The notes beneath the pieces were generated by a model that was not told the DNA's origin, searched no databases, and worked only from the letters and a program-made list of their open reading frames with translations. This document shows, one piece after another, positions 24,764 to 35,203 of a stretch of DNA of 64,000 nt. The translations under genes were made by a program, and so were the position numbers. Origin of the DNA: an uncultured Eubacteriales bacterium (GTDB lineage Bacteria; Bacillota; Clostridia; Oscillospirales; Oscillospiraceae); the NCBI GenBank assembly GCA_902475855.1, contig CABSBF010000001.1, positions 37,115-101,114 of the forward strand. The letters run 5' to 3'. Each line of letters starts with the position of its first letter. Within the stretch, counting starts at the first letter, position 1.

Positions 24764-27238
24764 CTAGCACAGAGTTGCGCTTTTGTAAATCCTCAAAGCG
24801 AGACCGACGCTCCCGACGCGGTAGCCCGCCGCCGCGGAAACCACGTGCAGGGGGCGGTCTGTGACTAACAGCAGCGGCATGGCATCCGGATCGACATAGG
24901 TTTTGCGCGCCAGAAGCTGCGCCATCTCGCCGTCGCGATCCAGCAAAATTGACGCGCCCGGAAGCGCCGTGCGGAGTTTTTCGTTCTCCGCTTCTGCCCA
25001 ACTGCGTACAAATACATACACGGAAGCAGAAGCAATGGCGTCCTTTTGCGTAAGAATCTCATTAAGCAGATGCTCCGTTGGCTCCCCACCCGCCTCCGGC
25101 CAGATGAAGATCGAAGGTTTGGCCGTCAGCTCAGACAAGCGATGCTTTGCACCGCAAGCATTCAAAAACAATACATCCGGCACGAAAAAATCCACTGCTT
25201 GTTCCGAAAAATCGACGTTTTCTCTGTGCAGAAGAACCGTTTTGGTTTCACCTGCCGACAGGCTCAGCAGCAGCTCGCTTCCGTGCTGGCAGCCGTTTGG
25301 CAAGCGCAAGGAAGTCAGAATGCGGTAGGTACCGGCATAGAGCGGCAGCGTCATTGACTGATTCTGCCATTTTGCCACTGAGAGGTCAACCGGTTTCCAG
25401 GCACCGCCGCTCAGCAGCATCATGCCGAAATCTGCATCCGGAGTCCATTCTTCCCCCGGCGCTCTTTGCAGCACGAGCGTCCCTCTGCCTGCCTCTTCCA
25501 CGGGAAGAAATACACCATTCTGTTCAAATTCCGGGCGGCCGTCAAAGGGATTTCTTCGCGCACCAATTCCAAGGGCGCGACAAGCCGCCACAAATAGCAG
25601 TTCCTGTGACACAGGCTCTGCATATCCGCCCGCAAGTGCTGCTGCCGGAAGCGTGAAAAGGCACGCATACTCCTGCTGCGGAAGTGCACGGAGATTCTTC
25701 CGGATCCAGCGATAGAGCTTACGGGGATCGGCGCGGAATTCTGCACGCTGTGCCGCAGAATACCACTCCTGCACCGCTGCGCAGAAACAGGACAGCGGCT
25801 CATGTCCGACACGCGGACCGGACGCCTTCCCGCTTTCCGGGAGAAGCAGCGCGTCGAGAAGGACATCCATGCCCACGCAGCTCCAATCCTTTGGGGAGAG
25901 CGTTTGCAGCAGACGCACCCGCCGCACCCGTTCAGTATCGGTTTTCGCCTCTTCCAAAAATGTGCAGAGCGTCGAAAAGTTCCCATAGCTTTCTTTCAGA
26001 ATATACCGCACGGCGCTGCCGCAGCATTTTTCCAGGCGCACTGCGCGCCCTTCGTCAAACAGTAAAGAGAGCCGCTTCTCCCTTGCGGCATCCGCCGTTT
26101 TTTTACGTTCCCGGTTTCTGAAAAGCTGTTCTTCCGTGGGACGCTCTCCCCTGTCCTGCGTTTCCGTTGGCGGTACAAACAAAAATGAGCGCCACGGCTC
26201 TGCCTGCTTCAACGGTGAAAGGCGCAGAGACAGGAAAGTATCTGCTGCTGTGTTGATCAACCTCTCGGCGGAGAATGCGCCGCAGCTTGCACGCACCATC
26301 AGGCTCCCCCGTCCGCAGGTCAGGCCGGCATTTCCGGCTTCATCCGCCGTTGTCACGGCGATGGGATACCACTGTCCCGCATTCAGCACACAGAATTCGA
26401 CTTGCGCACCGCACACCGGACTATCTTCTGCATCGCAGATCTTTACATGAATATCCGTTGGATCAGCATAACGCGCCGTCTGGTTGAGATATGTCACCGC
26501 GCCCTGCTTGCAGATGACGTCTTCGCCTTCCGGACGTCCGAAACAGCGACTGTGCACCAGCATGGCACGGCTCGCGGCGTTCGTAAACCACCCGCGGTTC
26601 AGAACCTCCTCCGGCTCGCAGGCACCGAGATAATTCCATTTTTCGTCGCACCAGACTTCTACCCAGGCGTGGTTATCATCACAATGCGACCAGCGAGGAA
26701 CGTATACCTGCCGCGCTGGAATTCCCATTGCGCGCAGAACATTAACCGCAAAGACCGATTCTTCTCCACAGCGGCCTCGCCCGGAGCGGTAAACCTGCAA
26801 TGCCGAACGCGTTTGCAGATCCGTAGCCTGATAACGCACCTGCGCCGCATTCCAGTAGTTGATCTCCAACGCCGCCTCCCGCGCCGAAAGTCCGGCAGTT
26901 CGCTCGCGGAGCTGCGCATGAAAAAATGTGCGGCAGTCGCAAAGAACTTCCTCATTGACGCGGGGATGCAGAACATAATTCAAAAACAGGTATTCCGGCA
27001 GCTTTTGCAGCTCCGGCATGGTTTCCAGCAGAAATGCGCCATGGCAGGCCATGCTGCAAAAGAGGGCGGGCGCATAATTCACACAGTCGCTGAGCGGACT
27101 GTTTGCATATATCCAGCGTGCAAGCACAGCCGCACTCTCCGGAAGTGCGGCAATCGCATGGTCAATTTCACTGCGTCTGTGCTTGGGAAGCAGGCGCAGT
27201 CTTTCTTCAAATTCGATCTGCACAGATTCCGCTTTCAA
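24764..27238 (-). CDS. large transglutaminase-like protein
   Basis: An 824-residue protein without an evident signal peptide. Residues 150-215 hold a transglutaminase-like (papain-fold) core: RSGRGRCGEESVFAVNVL with Cys157, a conserved GIPARQVYVPRW strand, and DDNHAWVEVW with His190. The Asp of the usual triad is not obvious; Glu lies near the expected place. Residues about 220-340 look like an Ig/carboxypeptidase-regulatory-like insert (VKICDAEDSPVCGAQVEF). The C-terminal third has a second weak transglutaminase-like region and a thioredoxin-like end. Distant relatives are peptidases or ligases. The gene lies between cutC and tgt, and the actual substrate is unknown. Confidence 0.75.
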   Translation of the reverse strand: MKAESVQIEFEERLRLLPKHRRSEIDHAIAALPESAAVLARWIYANSPLSDCVNYAPALFCSMACHGAFLLETMPELQKLPEYLFLNYVLHPRVNEEVLCDCRTFFHAQLRERTAGLSAREAALEINYWNAAQVRYQATDLQTRSALQVYRSGRGRCGEESVFAVNVLRAMGIPARQVYVPRWSHCDDNHAWVEVWCDEKWNYLGACEPEEVLNRGWFTNAASRAMLVHSRCFGRPEGEDVICKQGAVTYLNQTARYADPTDIHVKICDAEDSPVCGAQVEFCVLNAGQWYPIAVTTADEAGNAGLTCGRGSLMVRASCGAFSAERLINTAADTFLSLRLSPLKQAEPWRSFLFVPPTETQDRGERPTEEQLFRNRERKKTADAAREKRLSLLFDEGRAVRLEKCCGSAVRYILKESYGNFSTLCTFLEEAKTDTERVRRVRLLQTLSPKDWSCVGMDVLLDALLLPESGKASGPRVGHEPLSCFCAAVQEWYSAAQRAEFRADPRKLYRWIRKNLRALPQQEYACLFTLPAAALAGGYAEPVSQELLFVAACRALGIGARRNPFDGRPEFEQNGVFLPVEEAGRGTLVLQRAPGEEWTPDADFGMMLLSGGAWKPVDLSVAKWQNQSMTLPLYAGTYRILTSLRLPNGCQHGSELLLSLSAGETKTVLLHRENVDFSEQAVDFFVPDVLFLNACGAKHRLSELTAKPSIFIWPEAGGEPTEHLLNEILTQKDAIASASVYVFVRSWAEAENEKLRTALPGASILLDRDGEMAQLLARKTYVDPDAMPLLLVTDRPLHVVSAAAGYRVGSVGLALRIYKSATLC

Positions 27239-27253
27239 TTTCCTTCCTCCCGG

Positions 27254-27994
27254 TCAAAGACCATGAACCAGCTCCGCACAGGCACGAACCGCCGCCTCAT
27301 CTGTCTGCCAGAGCTGATACTCCGACAGGGAGGGCAGTCCCATGGACACACTTTCCTTGCGGTAGCGCATCGCGCTCTCCGCCGTCCGCTTCGCCGAAGC
27401 GTGGAAAGAGGTCACGCCGGTCAGTTTGTGAAGGCGCAAAATATTGCCGCTGTTTACACCGCAGCCCGCCATAATATCGATTCTTCCGGCAGCACGCTCG
27501 TGCAGCTCCCGCAGAAGCGCACTTCCCTGCATGGCATCCGCCGCCTGACCGGAGGTCAGAATTGTCCTGCATCCGAGCCGAATTGCACTTTCCAGTGCGG
27601 CGAAGGGATCGCGTGTCATATCAAACGCCCGGTGAAGGGTTACCTCCATCCCGCCCGCGCAGGCAATCAGTCGCTCCATGCGCAGCTCGTCCAAATCGCC
27701 CTGCGGAGTCAGCGCGCCAAACACAACGCCGTTTGCACCGAGCTCGCGGAATGCGGTAACTTCGGCACACATTTCTTCCATTTCTGCATCATCATAGAGG
27801 AAATCCCCGAATCGCGGGCGAATCATTACATTGATTCTGATATTGCAATCGCGCTGTACCTGAGAAAACAGCGCACGCGACGGCGTTGTTCCGCCAATCA
27901 CCAGATTGGCGCAAAGCTCCAGCCGGTCTGCGCCGCCCAAATACGCTGCCCGACAGGATTCATACGAACCGACGCAGGCTTCCAATAAACTCAT
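27254..27994 (-). CDS. cutC: copper homeostasis protein CutC
   Basis: A 246-residue TIM-barrel protein. LLEACVGSYESCRAAYLGGA, RLELCANLVIGGTTPS, VMIRPRFGDFLYDD and the GVNSGNILRL segment follow the CutC pattern. Implicated in copper tolerance, although its biochemical activity is debated. The start overlaps the aminopeptidase stop by 4 bp. Confidence 0.92.
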   Translation of the reverse strand: MSLLEACVGSYESCRAAYLGGADRLELCANLVIGGTTPSRALFSQVQRDCNIRINVMIRPRFGDFLYDDAEMEEMCAEVTAFRELGANGVVFGALTPQGDLDELRMERLIACAGGMEVTLHRAFDMTRDPFAALESAIRLGCRTILTSGQAADAMQGSALLRELHERAAGRIDIMAGCGVNSGNILRLHKLTGVTSFHASAKRTAESAMRYRKESVSMGLPSLSEYQLWQTDEAAVRACAELVHGL

Positions 27995-29331
27995 ATTCTA
28001 CCCTCCGCAGCTAAAAAATACAGTGTGCTGACCGCCGTTCCCGTCGCACCGGGGACGTGATGCTGCCACAAAACTCCGTTGTTATCCGCCGTCCCGGCAA
28101 TGTCCAGATGCAGCCACGGCCGGTCATTCACAAACCTCCGGAGGAAGAGACCTGCGGTAATCGCACCGCAGCCGTCCTTGGACGTATTGCGCACATCGGC
28201 GTAATCGCTGTCAATCAACGCTTCATATTCCCGGAAATCCGGCATTCTCCAGAAGAGCTCGCCGGAGGCTTCCGAAGCACGCACGAGCGCGGTATAGAAG
28301 GCGTCGTCATTTGCCATCACTCCTGTTGCAACGTGGCCGAGCATATTGCAGATCGCGCCTGTGAGGGTCGCAACATCCACAAGGCTCGTGCAATTCTCCC
28401 GCTCCTGCGCCCAGGAAAGCGCATCTGCGAGAATAAGCCTTCCCTCCGCATCGGAATTCAGAATCTCAACCGTTTTCCCGGAGAACATCGTGATCAGATC
28501 TCCGGGCGCCATACTGCCGTCGGAAATCCGATTTTCGCAGCTTGGAATTACCGCCGTCACGTTGACCGGCATCCGGTTCGCCGCCAGTGCGCGGAGAGCC
28601 ATCGCAGCAGCCGCACCGCCGGCCATATCGCCCTTGATGCCCGCCATGGACGCGGCGGATTTCAGGCAGTAGCCGCCGGTGTCGACGGTTACACCTTTAC
28701 CGACAAAACCGATGCGCTCCGTGCTTTGCGGTGCGCCCGTATAACGCAGAATGAGCAAGGCAGGTGGGTTGGCGCTGCTTTCACCAACAGTAAGAAGCCC
28801 GTTCAGACCCAGCCGGGTCAAAGCCTCTCGATCCAGGATTTCCGCTTCGACCGGCAAATCCTGAACTGCTTCCGCCAGTCTCAGTACAAACTGCATGGGG
28901 CGCAGAAGGTTGGACGGGCAGTTGACCAGATTCCTGGTTTCCATTACAGAACGTGCCAGCTCACACGCAGCCGGAAGCAGCTTCTCTTCCACGCCGCAGA
29001 CATAGCACGCAAGCTCCGGTTCCCAGCGCCCGTCAAGGGAAAAACGCTGCCGGTAGGCGCCGCCCCAGATTCCTTCTGCCGCCGCACAGATACCGGGAAA
29101 GCCAAGCTCTGCCGCCGGCGTGAAGTCGAACAGGCAGCTTTCGCACTCCAGTTCCAACGCCGTCTTGACTGCCTTGCCATAGACCTGCTTGCAGGCAAGA
29201 ACATCCCAGTCTCTGCCGCGACCAATGCTGATCTCATATACTCCGTCTGTAAGACTGTAGCGCGTTTTCAAAAAGGCTTCCCCGGTCACAGCGATGCGTG
29301 CCTGCACCGGCTCCTGTTCATGAATCTTCAT
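27991..29331 (-). CDS. M17 leucyl aminopeptidase
   Basis: A 446-residue M17 peptidase. The C-terminal catalytic domain shows VGKGVTVDTGGYCLKSAASM with the metal-binding Lys/Asp, KGDMAGGAAAAMALRAL, and NSDAEGRLILADAL, the M17 signature with its metal ligands. It removes N-terminal residues in the cytosol with two divalent metals. First gene of a likely pepA-cutC-transglutaminase-tgt-yajC transcript. Confidence 0.93.
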   Translation of the reverse strand: MKIHEQEPVQARIAVTGEAFLKTRYSLTDGVYEISIGRGRDWDVLACKQVYGKAVKTALELECESCLFDFTPAAELGFPGICAAAEGIWGGAYRQRFSLDGRWEPELACYVCGVEEKLLPAACELARSVMETRNLVNCPSNLLRPMQFVLRLAEAVQDLPVEAEILDREALTRLGLNGLLTVGESSANPPALLILRYTGAPQSTERIGFVGKGVTVDTGGYCLKSAASMAGIKGDMAGGAAAAMALRALAANRMPVNVTAVIPSCENRISDGSMAPGDLITMFSGKTVEILNSDAEGRLILADALSWAQERENCTSLVDVATLTGAICNMLGHVATGVMANDDAFYTALVRASEASGELFWRMPDFREYEALIDSDYADVRNTSKDGCGAITAGLFLRRFVNDRPWLHLDIAGTADNNGVLWQHHVPGATGTAVSTLYFLAAEGRI

Positions 29332-29389
29332 TGTGATTCTTCCTTTTCTTTTTCTTTCAATTATAGCAGAAACGCTCTCGAAGTCAAGG

Positions 29390-29418
29390 AATCCCGGCAG
29401 GCTGAGCCTGCCGGGATT
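29390..29418 (-). terminator. stem-loop after the S8 protease gene
   Basis: AATCCCGGCAGGC (29390-29402) and GCCTGCCGGGATT (29406-29418) form a 13-bp stem with a TGA loop, 38 bp after the protease stop. The following T-run is weak on the minus strand. Confidence 0.7.
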
Positions 29419-29456
29419 GTTTCAGTTTATGCGGTTTCTGTGTTTGCTCCGCTGTA

Positions 29457-32400
29457 TCAGTTGCTGCGCTTCTTCCGCAGGAGAACTGCTGCCGCAAAGA
29501 CGGTGATTGCCGCGGACATGGTCAGAACAACAAACCAGATATTCAGGTTGCTTTCGTCTCCTGTCTTGACATTGGCCTGCTTCTCGCCGCAGCGGGTGCA
29601 CTTGCCATTCTTGTATGTATGGCCGAGCGCATCAATATCCTTGCCCTTTTCAAGCAGCTCGCCGCAAGCCTTGCAGTAGGTATCGCCGGTGTAACCCTTT
29701 TCGGTGCAGGTCGGCTCCTTCGCATCACGAACCTCGGTCTCCTTGTGGATGCCGGTTGCCAGATGCTCTGTCACATTGACCGTCTTGTCGTTCCGTTCGG
29801 TCTGCTTCAGCGTTACTCCAACGGATGCCTCGCTGCACTTTGTGGGATCAAGCGTAAAGGTCAGCGTCGCCACAGTGTTGTTGGCTGCAAGGCCGTCAGG
29901 TGCAACATAGCCGAAGGTGACCTTGCCGGATTCATCCTTGTGAGAGGTATACGGAACAACAGAGCTGACATCAGCGAGCGTCAGCAGGTCTGCGTCATAC
30001 TCGACCGTCAGCAGGCCATTGGTGTTCTCGTCATCACCCTGCGGGACGACCGTAACGGTTACGGTCTTTTCGTCCTCTGAGATGCTGATGCCGGATGCAG
30101 GCGTGACAGCGCTCTCTGTGGGCACCGGAGTGAAAGCCGGCTGGGCGATCTGCGTCAGTTCGGACTTAATGCCTGCAAACTCAGGATTTCTTCTGGCCGC
30201 AGCGGAACCGACCGCAGTCGTTGTTGTCGTATCGGACTTCTGGTTCGGGACGGCGCTGTAGATACTTGCCGGCCACACGCCGTTGCCGAAGTTGCCCGCA
30301 TATTCGGCCACCCAAAGATGCGTTGCGTTCTGAGGATCCCACTCCGGTTCGCCCTTGTCATTTACGCTGTACTTCGCCGGTACGCCGTTGGTCGTGTAGG
30401 TCAGGCGGTAGAGATCGCTAGCATCACCGTTGAAGTAGGAGAGGTACAGCACCGTTGCGCCGTCTTCCTCCGTGGCCACCATGGAGCAGAAGAGATCATC
30501 GCCGCTGCCCTGGCAGGCGAGCTCCGGAAGCGTAGACTTAAACCAGTCCCAACCGATGAAACTCAGCTCACCAACTTCTTCTTCGTCGCAGAATGCGCCA
30601 ATGTGGACATATCCTGCATCGTCAATAAGGGCATAGATTTCGCCTTCCACAGTATTCCAGGTAGGCGTTACCATTGCATTGCCAAGCTGGGCAATGGAAA
30701 TAAGCTTCTTGCCGCCAGTTTTTCCAAGGGAATACGACATATCGAACGCGCTGTTGGAGAATTCTCCGGGCTCGGAGAGCGGAAGCACATAGATTCCGAA
30801 AATGCCGGTATACAACGGCTTATCTGCCGTAGAGTAGTATTTACTGTAGGCAAGATCCCACACGGGAATATTACTTCCGTTATTGGCGATGCCGCCGTAA
30901 GTCGCAATGTTCTTACCGGTTGCGGGGTCGACCAGGCAGAAATTGTGCTGATCGCCGTCGATGAGATAAACTCTGGAATTGAGCTCGTCATAGGCCGCAG
31001 CAGCAACCGACGTGCTTTCCAGCACAGCCGTAGAATTCCATACAGCATCGGTTTCAAGGTTCCACTTGTAGAACTGAGCGAGCGCCTTGTCATCCTGAAG
31101 TGCACCGGAAATGGTCGTGTGGAGAACCTTGACCGTAACCTCGCAGCTTGCAGTGGCGGTGGGATCCTTGACGGAAGCCGCCGTGATGGTTGCAGTACCT
31201 TCATTGACCGCGGTCACAAGGCCGTTCGCGGAAACCGTTGCAACCTTCTCGTTGGAGGAAGACCATGTTACGCCGTCAGGCTTCACGCCGAATGGGCTGA
31301 CCTCTGCCGTCAGGCGGGCATATGCGCCTCGGAACAGGCTCAGCGAATCCTCGCTGAGTTCCACGCTGAGCGGCCCGTTCAGCTCTTCCTCGTTGAGGTT
31401 GATCTTGTAGGTCGCATAGTTGCCGGCATAGTCATAAACCTGTACGAGCAGATGCGTCGCTGCCTGCATCTCAGCGTCCATTTCGACCTCAAACAGGTCG
31501 GTATGGCCCGCTTCGGCGCCGACGGGAGTGCTTTGGCTCGTTTCCGTTTTGCCGGTATCATAATCAATCAGAGCGACAGTCGCGATATAACGGTTATCCG
31601 AAGCCGTTACAGTCAGCTTCTTCGTATCAGAGGTAATGCTCGTCGCCATGGAAATGTCGGTAATCGTCGGTGCAGTCTTATCGACATATGCGCTGTAGAC
31701 CTTTGTCGCACCATTGCCAAGCGCATCCCAATGCGTAGTTCCATCGGGATCAACATTGTATTCCGGCGCGAGCGTCAGTGCAAGCTGAAGCTGCGCATCC
31801 TCCGGTGTTGCGGAGAGATCGTCACCGAGAGAAATCGACCACTGGATATTCTGCCACTGGCCGCCGGCCGTGGTAGCTTTGTAAAATGCGCCCGTATTTG
31901 CACCCGTGTCCGCGTCTATGTAGACCTTTCCTTCTGTGTCCACGAGAGAAATGTGGGAATTGGCAAAGTTGCGGATCGCGGTAAAGGCAATCGTATCGAA
32001 AACCGTCGTATCCGTGTTAATGGAATCACGCGCCGGATCGTAGAAACTCTCGTTGATAAAGGGGTTGCCGCCGAATGCATAGGTTGAGGTGTCGCCCTTC
32101 TCTCTGGTGGTGAGGAGCTGATACTGGAGAGAATCGTAGGAAGTGCCGTCGAACATATACGGCAGTCTGTCCTCCTCGCCGGAGACGAAGTAGTCAATGT
32201 AGCTGCCCACGTCGAACATAGAGGAATCCGTCCAGTTGCCGTAGTAGCCGAGCACGGGGATGGAATGGCTCGTTCCCTCAACGCCTTCGGCGCTGGCAAG
32301 CTCCGTGGCGTAGACATAGCCTTCAATGTATGCGCCGGTGTCGCCGCTTGCCTTGTCGTAGGCATCCAGCGTATTTTTGTCCAGCGCAACATTCACCGTA

Positions 32401-35078
32401 ACATGGACGCTTTCGTTTGCAGGAACCTCTACTGCCGTTTTTCCGATCTGCTTGAAGAAGAGATAAGCGTCGTAAGTGTCGATGCCGCCGTCTGCATCAA
32501 AGTCGGCATATTCCGCGTCGTTGATCTTTTCGCGGACACCGGTCACATAGTCCAGCAGCGCCTGCCCGTCGGCGCTCGTGATCTTGCCGTCGCCGTTGAA
32601 ATCGCAGTGCTTCATTTCTTCCGGCGCTGACGTCTCGACGAGCTTTCCATCAATCAGGAAAGTAACGGTGGACGGAACCGGAACGGTCATCGTGTCTTCG
32701 TAAGCAACATCGTCATCCGTGTAAACGCCCTGCGTAAAGAAATCTGCCGACAGGGAGAATGCGGAAGCAGTATCGGAAAGATTGTTGATCGTGTAGCCGA
32801 AGCTGAACGTTCCGGTTCGTGCGGGATCGTCACCCAGTTCCGCCTTAATCTTGCCGTCTTTATAGGAGTCGGTCGCATCCGCGTCCATCATCAGATAGCT
32901 GCCCGCGGAGATGGCCGCACCGATATTCGCAAGGCCGGCGCCCTGTCGGAGAACCGGATAATAGGTGTTCTCGGCCTCAAGCAGGGGCTCCGCTGTGGAC
33001 ATCAGGAGACTCTGCATCAGTGCGCGGCGTGTCAGGCCGGTCTTTTCCGTGAGGCCCTTCGCGTCGATATGCTGCGCCAGGAGTGCTGCCATGCCGGAAA
33101 CCTGCGGCGCAGCCATAGAGGTGCCGGACGAATTCTGGTAGCTGCCGCCATTCATAAGAGAATAGATGTTGCCGCCGGGAGCGATGATCTCAGGCTTCAT
33201 TTTCAGGGAACCGGGAATGCCCCAGGAGGAGAAGCTGCTGACCGTATAGTAGTCGCTGTGCTCAATCATCGCCTCATCTTTGGCGGAAATAACCATTTTA
33301 CCGGTATAGTAGAGGACATTGCCGGAGGCATCATTCACCGGGGTGGAGTTTTCCTTGACCAGAGCAGCGTCCTTCTGCGTGATGGAAATGGCCGGTTCAG
33401 TTTTTGTATAGGCGGCAAAGTCCATCAGCAGCGTACCAGGCTCGTTGTTTGCAATGATCGTCGCAATTGCGCCGTTTGCAACAGCATTTTCAGCCTTCTG
33501 CGTGAAGTTGATCTCGCCGCGGTTGCAGATCGCAATTTTTCCGGTCAGAACATCCTTGATCGAAGCAAATTCTTCCGCCGTGCCGATGGAATCCAGATAG
33601 ACATACTCATGTTCGCCCGCAAGCGTCGTAATGGACACATTGGTGTAGGGCTTGCCGTCCTGTCCATCGAGTCTTTCCGAATAATACATCTTATTTTCGG
33701 CAACTTCGATATACTTGCCGGTTCTGCCGATGTTCTCCACGGAGGCTACGCTCAGCATATTGGTGAAGGTGCTGGGTGCGCCGACGGTTGCCCAGCTTGC
33801 GCTGTCGGCATAAGGTGCGCCGACAAAGGTTTCATCGGCCCATGCACCGGAGTTGCCGGCGGAGGCTACAACGACAAGGCCGCTCTCGACAACTCGCTCA
33901 AGGATCTTTTCATACTTTGCCTCAGCGCGGGAATCGCCGGTCCACGCGCCGCCGAGGGAAAGGTTGGCAGAATCTGCTCCAAGGACGATTGCGTCCTCAA
34001 TGGCGGCCATATAGTCGCCTGGATATGCACCGCCGGATTTACCGAAGACCTTCATAACCAGAATCTGTGCATCAGGGGCGACGCCCTGCGTGAGAACGGA
34101 ATCCAGTGCGCTTGCATAGCCGTCCCCGCTCTTGACGTAGCGGTTCGCAGCAGCAATACCGGCAACGTGAGAGCCGTGATCTCCCGCAGTATCATGGTCA
34201 TGGCCAATGTCCAGACCATTATCCACGTAGTTGAAGCCATAGGGAATCTTCGCGTCAACATAGAGCTGCTCTGCCGTGACATTCTTGTTTTTCGAAACCA
34301 CGTTCAACTGAGAGAGCAGCCCTGCGGTATCCTCAGCCGTCATCAGCTTGGCGCCGCTGTCCTTTACAGCGTAGGCAAATGCATCCGGGTCAAGAGAGGG
34401 ATGGTCAATGTCCGCACCGGTGTCAATGATGGCGATCTTTCTGCCGGCGCCGGTATAGCCGGAGGCCCAGGCCGCAATAGAGCCGATCATCTCGTCGGAG
34501 GTGGACATTTTGGGATCCACCGTCTCGTCACGATTGACAACACACGGATCATAGCGTTTCTCAACGAGAACCTCTTTCACGCCGTCGACCTTTTCAATTT
34601 CCTTGATCTGGCCGTATTCCACATTGGCAGAAATAATATTCGCTGCGAGCGTCAGGTTCCAGACAACATCAAGCTCGCCGCCGTCGAGTACCTCATCGGA
34701 GATCGCTTCTTCCACTTTCTCCTGCTCATTCTGGAGATTCCGGCGATAGCGCACCGCTCTGCGGCTTTGCGAGGAAATATCGTCCGCAGTGAATCCCTTT
34801 TCCAGTGTGGAGGGAGTATCCAGAACAATGGAAACACGGACGATTTCCGTATCCTCATAGTCCGAAGTATCCTCTTTATCTTCCGCGTTTACGTCATTCT
34901 TATTCGGCAGACTGACGTCATACTCGTCATTGTCCACCTGCTCAAACGTAAGCTTCTTGCCGCTTTCCGTCGTTACATCCGCGCTCTCAACCGCCAGGGA
35001 CGGCAGGACGAGACCGAGTGCAAGAACAAAAGCCAGCAGCACTGAAACAGCCTGTCTCAAAAAGGTCTTGTGTTTCAT
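29457..35078 (-). CDS. multidomain subtilisin-like (S8) surface protease
   Basis: A 1,873-residue exported protein. The signal peptide (VSVLLAFVLALGLVLPSLA) is followed by a pro-region. The S8 domain has Asp219 in AIIDTGADIDHP, His304 in GDHGSHVAGIAA and Ser653 in SSGTSMAAPQ, with a PA insert near 480-610. Then come a dockerin-like double EF-hand (DFNGDGKITSADGQ and DFDADGGIDTYDA; DNA about 32440-32612), a Big_2 Ig-like domain (DNA about 31100-31380), a beta-propeller-like stretch, a cohesin-like domain (GLLTVEYDADLL; DNA about 29770-30100), and a Cys-rich TCTEKGYTGDTYC repeat. The tail (KTGD, hydrophobic helix, LLRKKRSN) resembles a cell-wall/membrane anchor. Lactocepin-like proteolysis of external protein is inferred. 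The longer frame upstream to 35183 lacks a signal. Confidence 0.9.
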   Translation of the reverse strand: MKHKTFLRQAVSVLLAFVLALGLVLPSLAVESADVTTESGKKLTFEQVDNDEYDVSLPNKNDVNAEDKEDTSDYEDTEIVRVSIVLDTPSTLEKGFTADDISSQSRRAVRYRRNLQNEQEKVEEAISDEVLDGGELDVVWNLTLAANIISANVEYGQIKEIEKVDGVKEVLVEKRYDPCVVNRDETVDPKMSTSDEMIGSIAAWASGYTGAGRKIAIIDTGADIDHPSLDPDAFAYAVKDSGAKLMTAEDTAGLLSQLNVVSKNKNVTAEQLYVDAKIPYGFNYVDNGLDIGHDHDTAGDHGSHVAGIAAANRYVKSGDGYASALDSVLTQGVAPDAQILVMKVFGKSGGAYPGDYMAAIEDAIVLGADSANLSLGGAWTGDSRAEAKYEKILERVVESGLVVVASAGNSGAWADETFVGAPYADSASWATVGAPSTFTNMLSVASVENIGRTGKYIEVAENKMYYSERLDGQDGKPYTNVSITTLAGEHEYVYLDSIGTAEEFASIKDVLTGKIAICNRGEINFTQKAENAVANGAIATIIANNEPGTLLMDFAAYTKTEPAISITQKDAALVKENSTPVNDASGNVLYYTGKMVISAKDEAMIEHSDYYTVSSFSSWGIPGSLKMKPEIIAPGGNIYSLMNGGSYQNSSGTSMAAPQVSGMAALLAQHIDAKGLTEKTGLTRRALMQSLLMSTAEPLLEAENTYYPVLRQGAGLANIGAAISAGSYLMMDADATDSYKDGKIKAELGDDPARTGTFSFGYTINNLSDTASAFSLSADFFTQGVYTDDDVAYEDTMTVPVPSTVTFLIDGKLVETSAPEEMKHCDFNGDGKITSADGQALLDYVTGVREKINDAEYADFDADGGIDTYDAYLFFKQIGKTAVEVPANESVHVTVNVALDKNTLDAYDKASGDTGAYIEGYVYATELASAEGVEGTSHSIPVLGYYGNWTDSSMFDVGSYIDYFVSGEEDRLPYMFDGTSYDSLQYQLLTTREKGDTSTYAFGGNPFINESFYDPARDSINTDTTVFDTIAFTAIRNFANSHISLVDTEGKVYIDADTGANTGAFYKATTAGGQWQNIQWSISLGDDLSATPEDAQLQLALTLAPEYNVDPDGTTHWDALGNGATKVYSAYVDKTAPTITDISMATSITSDTKKLTVTASDNRYIATVALIDYDTGKTETSQSTPVGAEAGHTDLFEVEMDAEMQAATHLLVQVYDYAGNYATYKINLNEEELNGPLSVELSEDSLSLFRGAYARLTAEVSPFGVKPDGVTWSSSNEKVATVSANGLVTAVNEGTATITAASVKDPTATASCEVTVKVLHTTISGALQDDKALAQFYKWNLETDAVWNSTAVLESTSVAAAAYDELNSRVYLIDGDQHNFCLVDPATGKNIATYGGIANNGSNIPVWDLAYSKYYSTADKPLYTGIFGIYVLPLSEPGEFSNSAFDMSYSLGKTGGKKLISIAQLGNAMVTPTWNTVEGEIYALIDDAGYVHIGAFCDEEEVGELSFIGWDWFKSTLPELACQGSGDDLFCSMVATEEDGATVLYLSYFNGDASDLYRLTYTTNGVPAKYSVNDKGEPEWDPQNATHLWVAEYAGNFGNGVWPASIYSAVPNQKSDTTTTTAVGSAAARRNPEFAGIKSELTQIAQPAFTPVPTESAVTPASGISISEDEKTVTVTVVPQGDDENTNGLLTVEYDADLLTLADVSSVVPYTSHKDESGKVTFGYVAPDGLAANNTVATLTFTLDPTKCSEASVGVTLKQTERNDKTVNVTEHLATGIHKETEVRDAKEPTCTEKGYTGDTYCKACGELLEKGKDIDALGHTYKNGKCTRCGEKQANVKTGDESNLNIWFVVLTMSAAITVFAAAVLLRKKRSN

Positions 35079-35174
35079 ATGCTCACACTCTCTTTCTCCG
35101 GTTTGACCGGCAGATTTACGATTGATCTGGACACCTATTTCCCTTCCTCGGCGCGTCCATATAAATCTGCCTTT

Positions 35175-35203
35175 ACTATACATTTCCGTTCACAATAATT
35201 CAA
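35175..35203 (-). promoter_or_regulatory. promoter of the S8 protease gene
   Basis: TTGAAT (35198-35203 on minus) and TATAGT (35175-35180) with a 17-bp spacer. The predicted leader is about 90 nt. Confidence 0.6.

Noticed and set aside
33069..35045. 658-codon plus-strand frame opposite the S8 protease
   Set aside because: Shadow of the protease's codon bias. The protease frame has a signal peptide, catalytic triad and domains; the plus frame has none.
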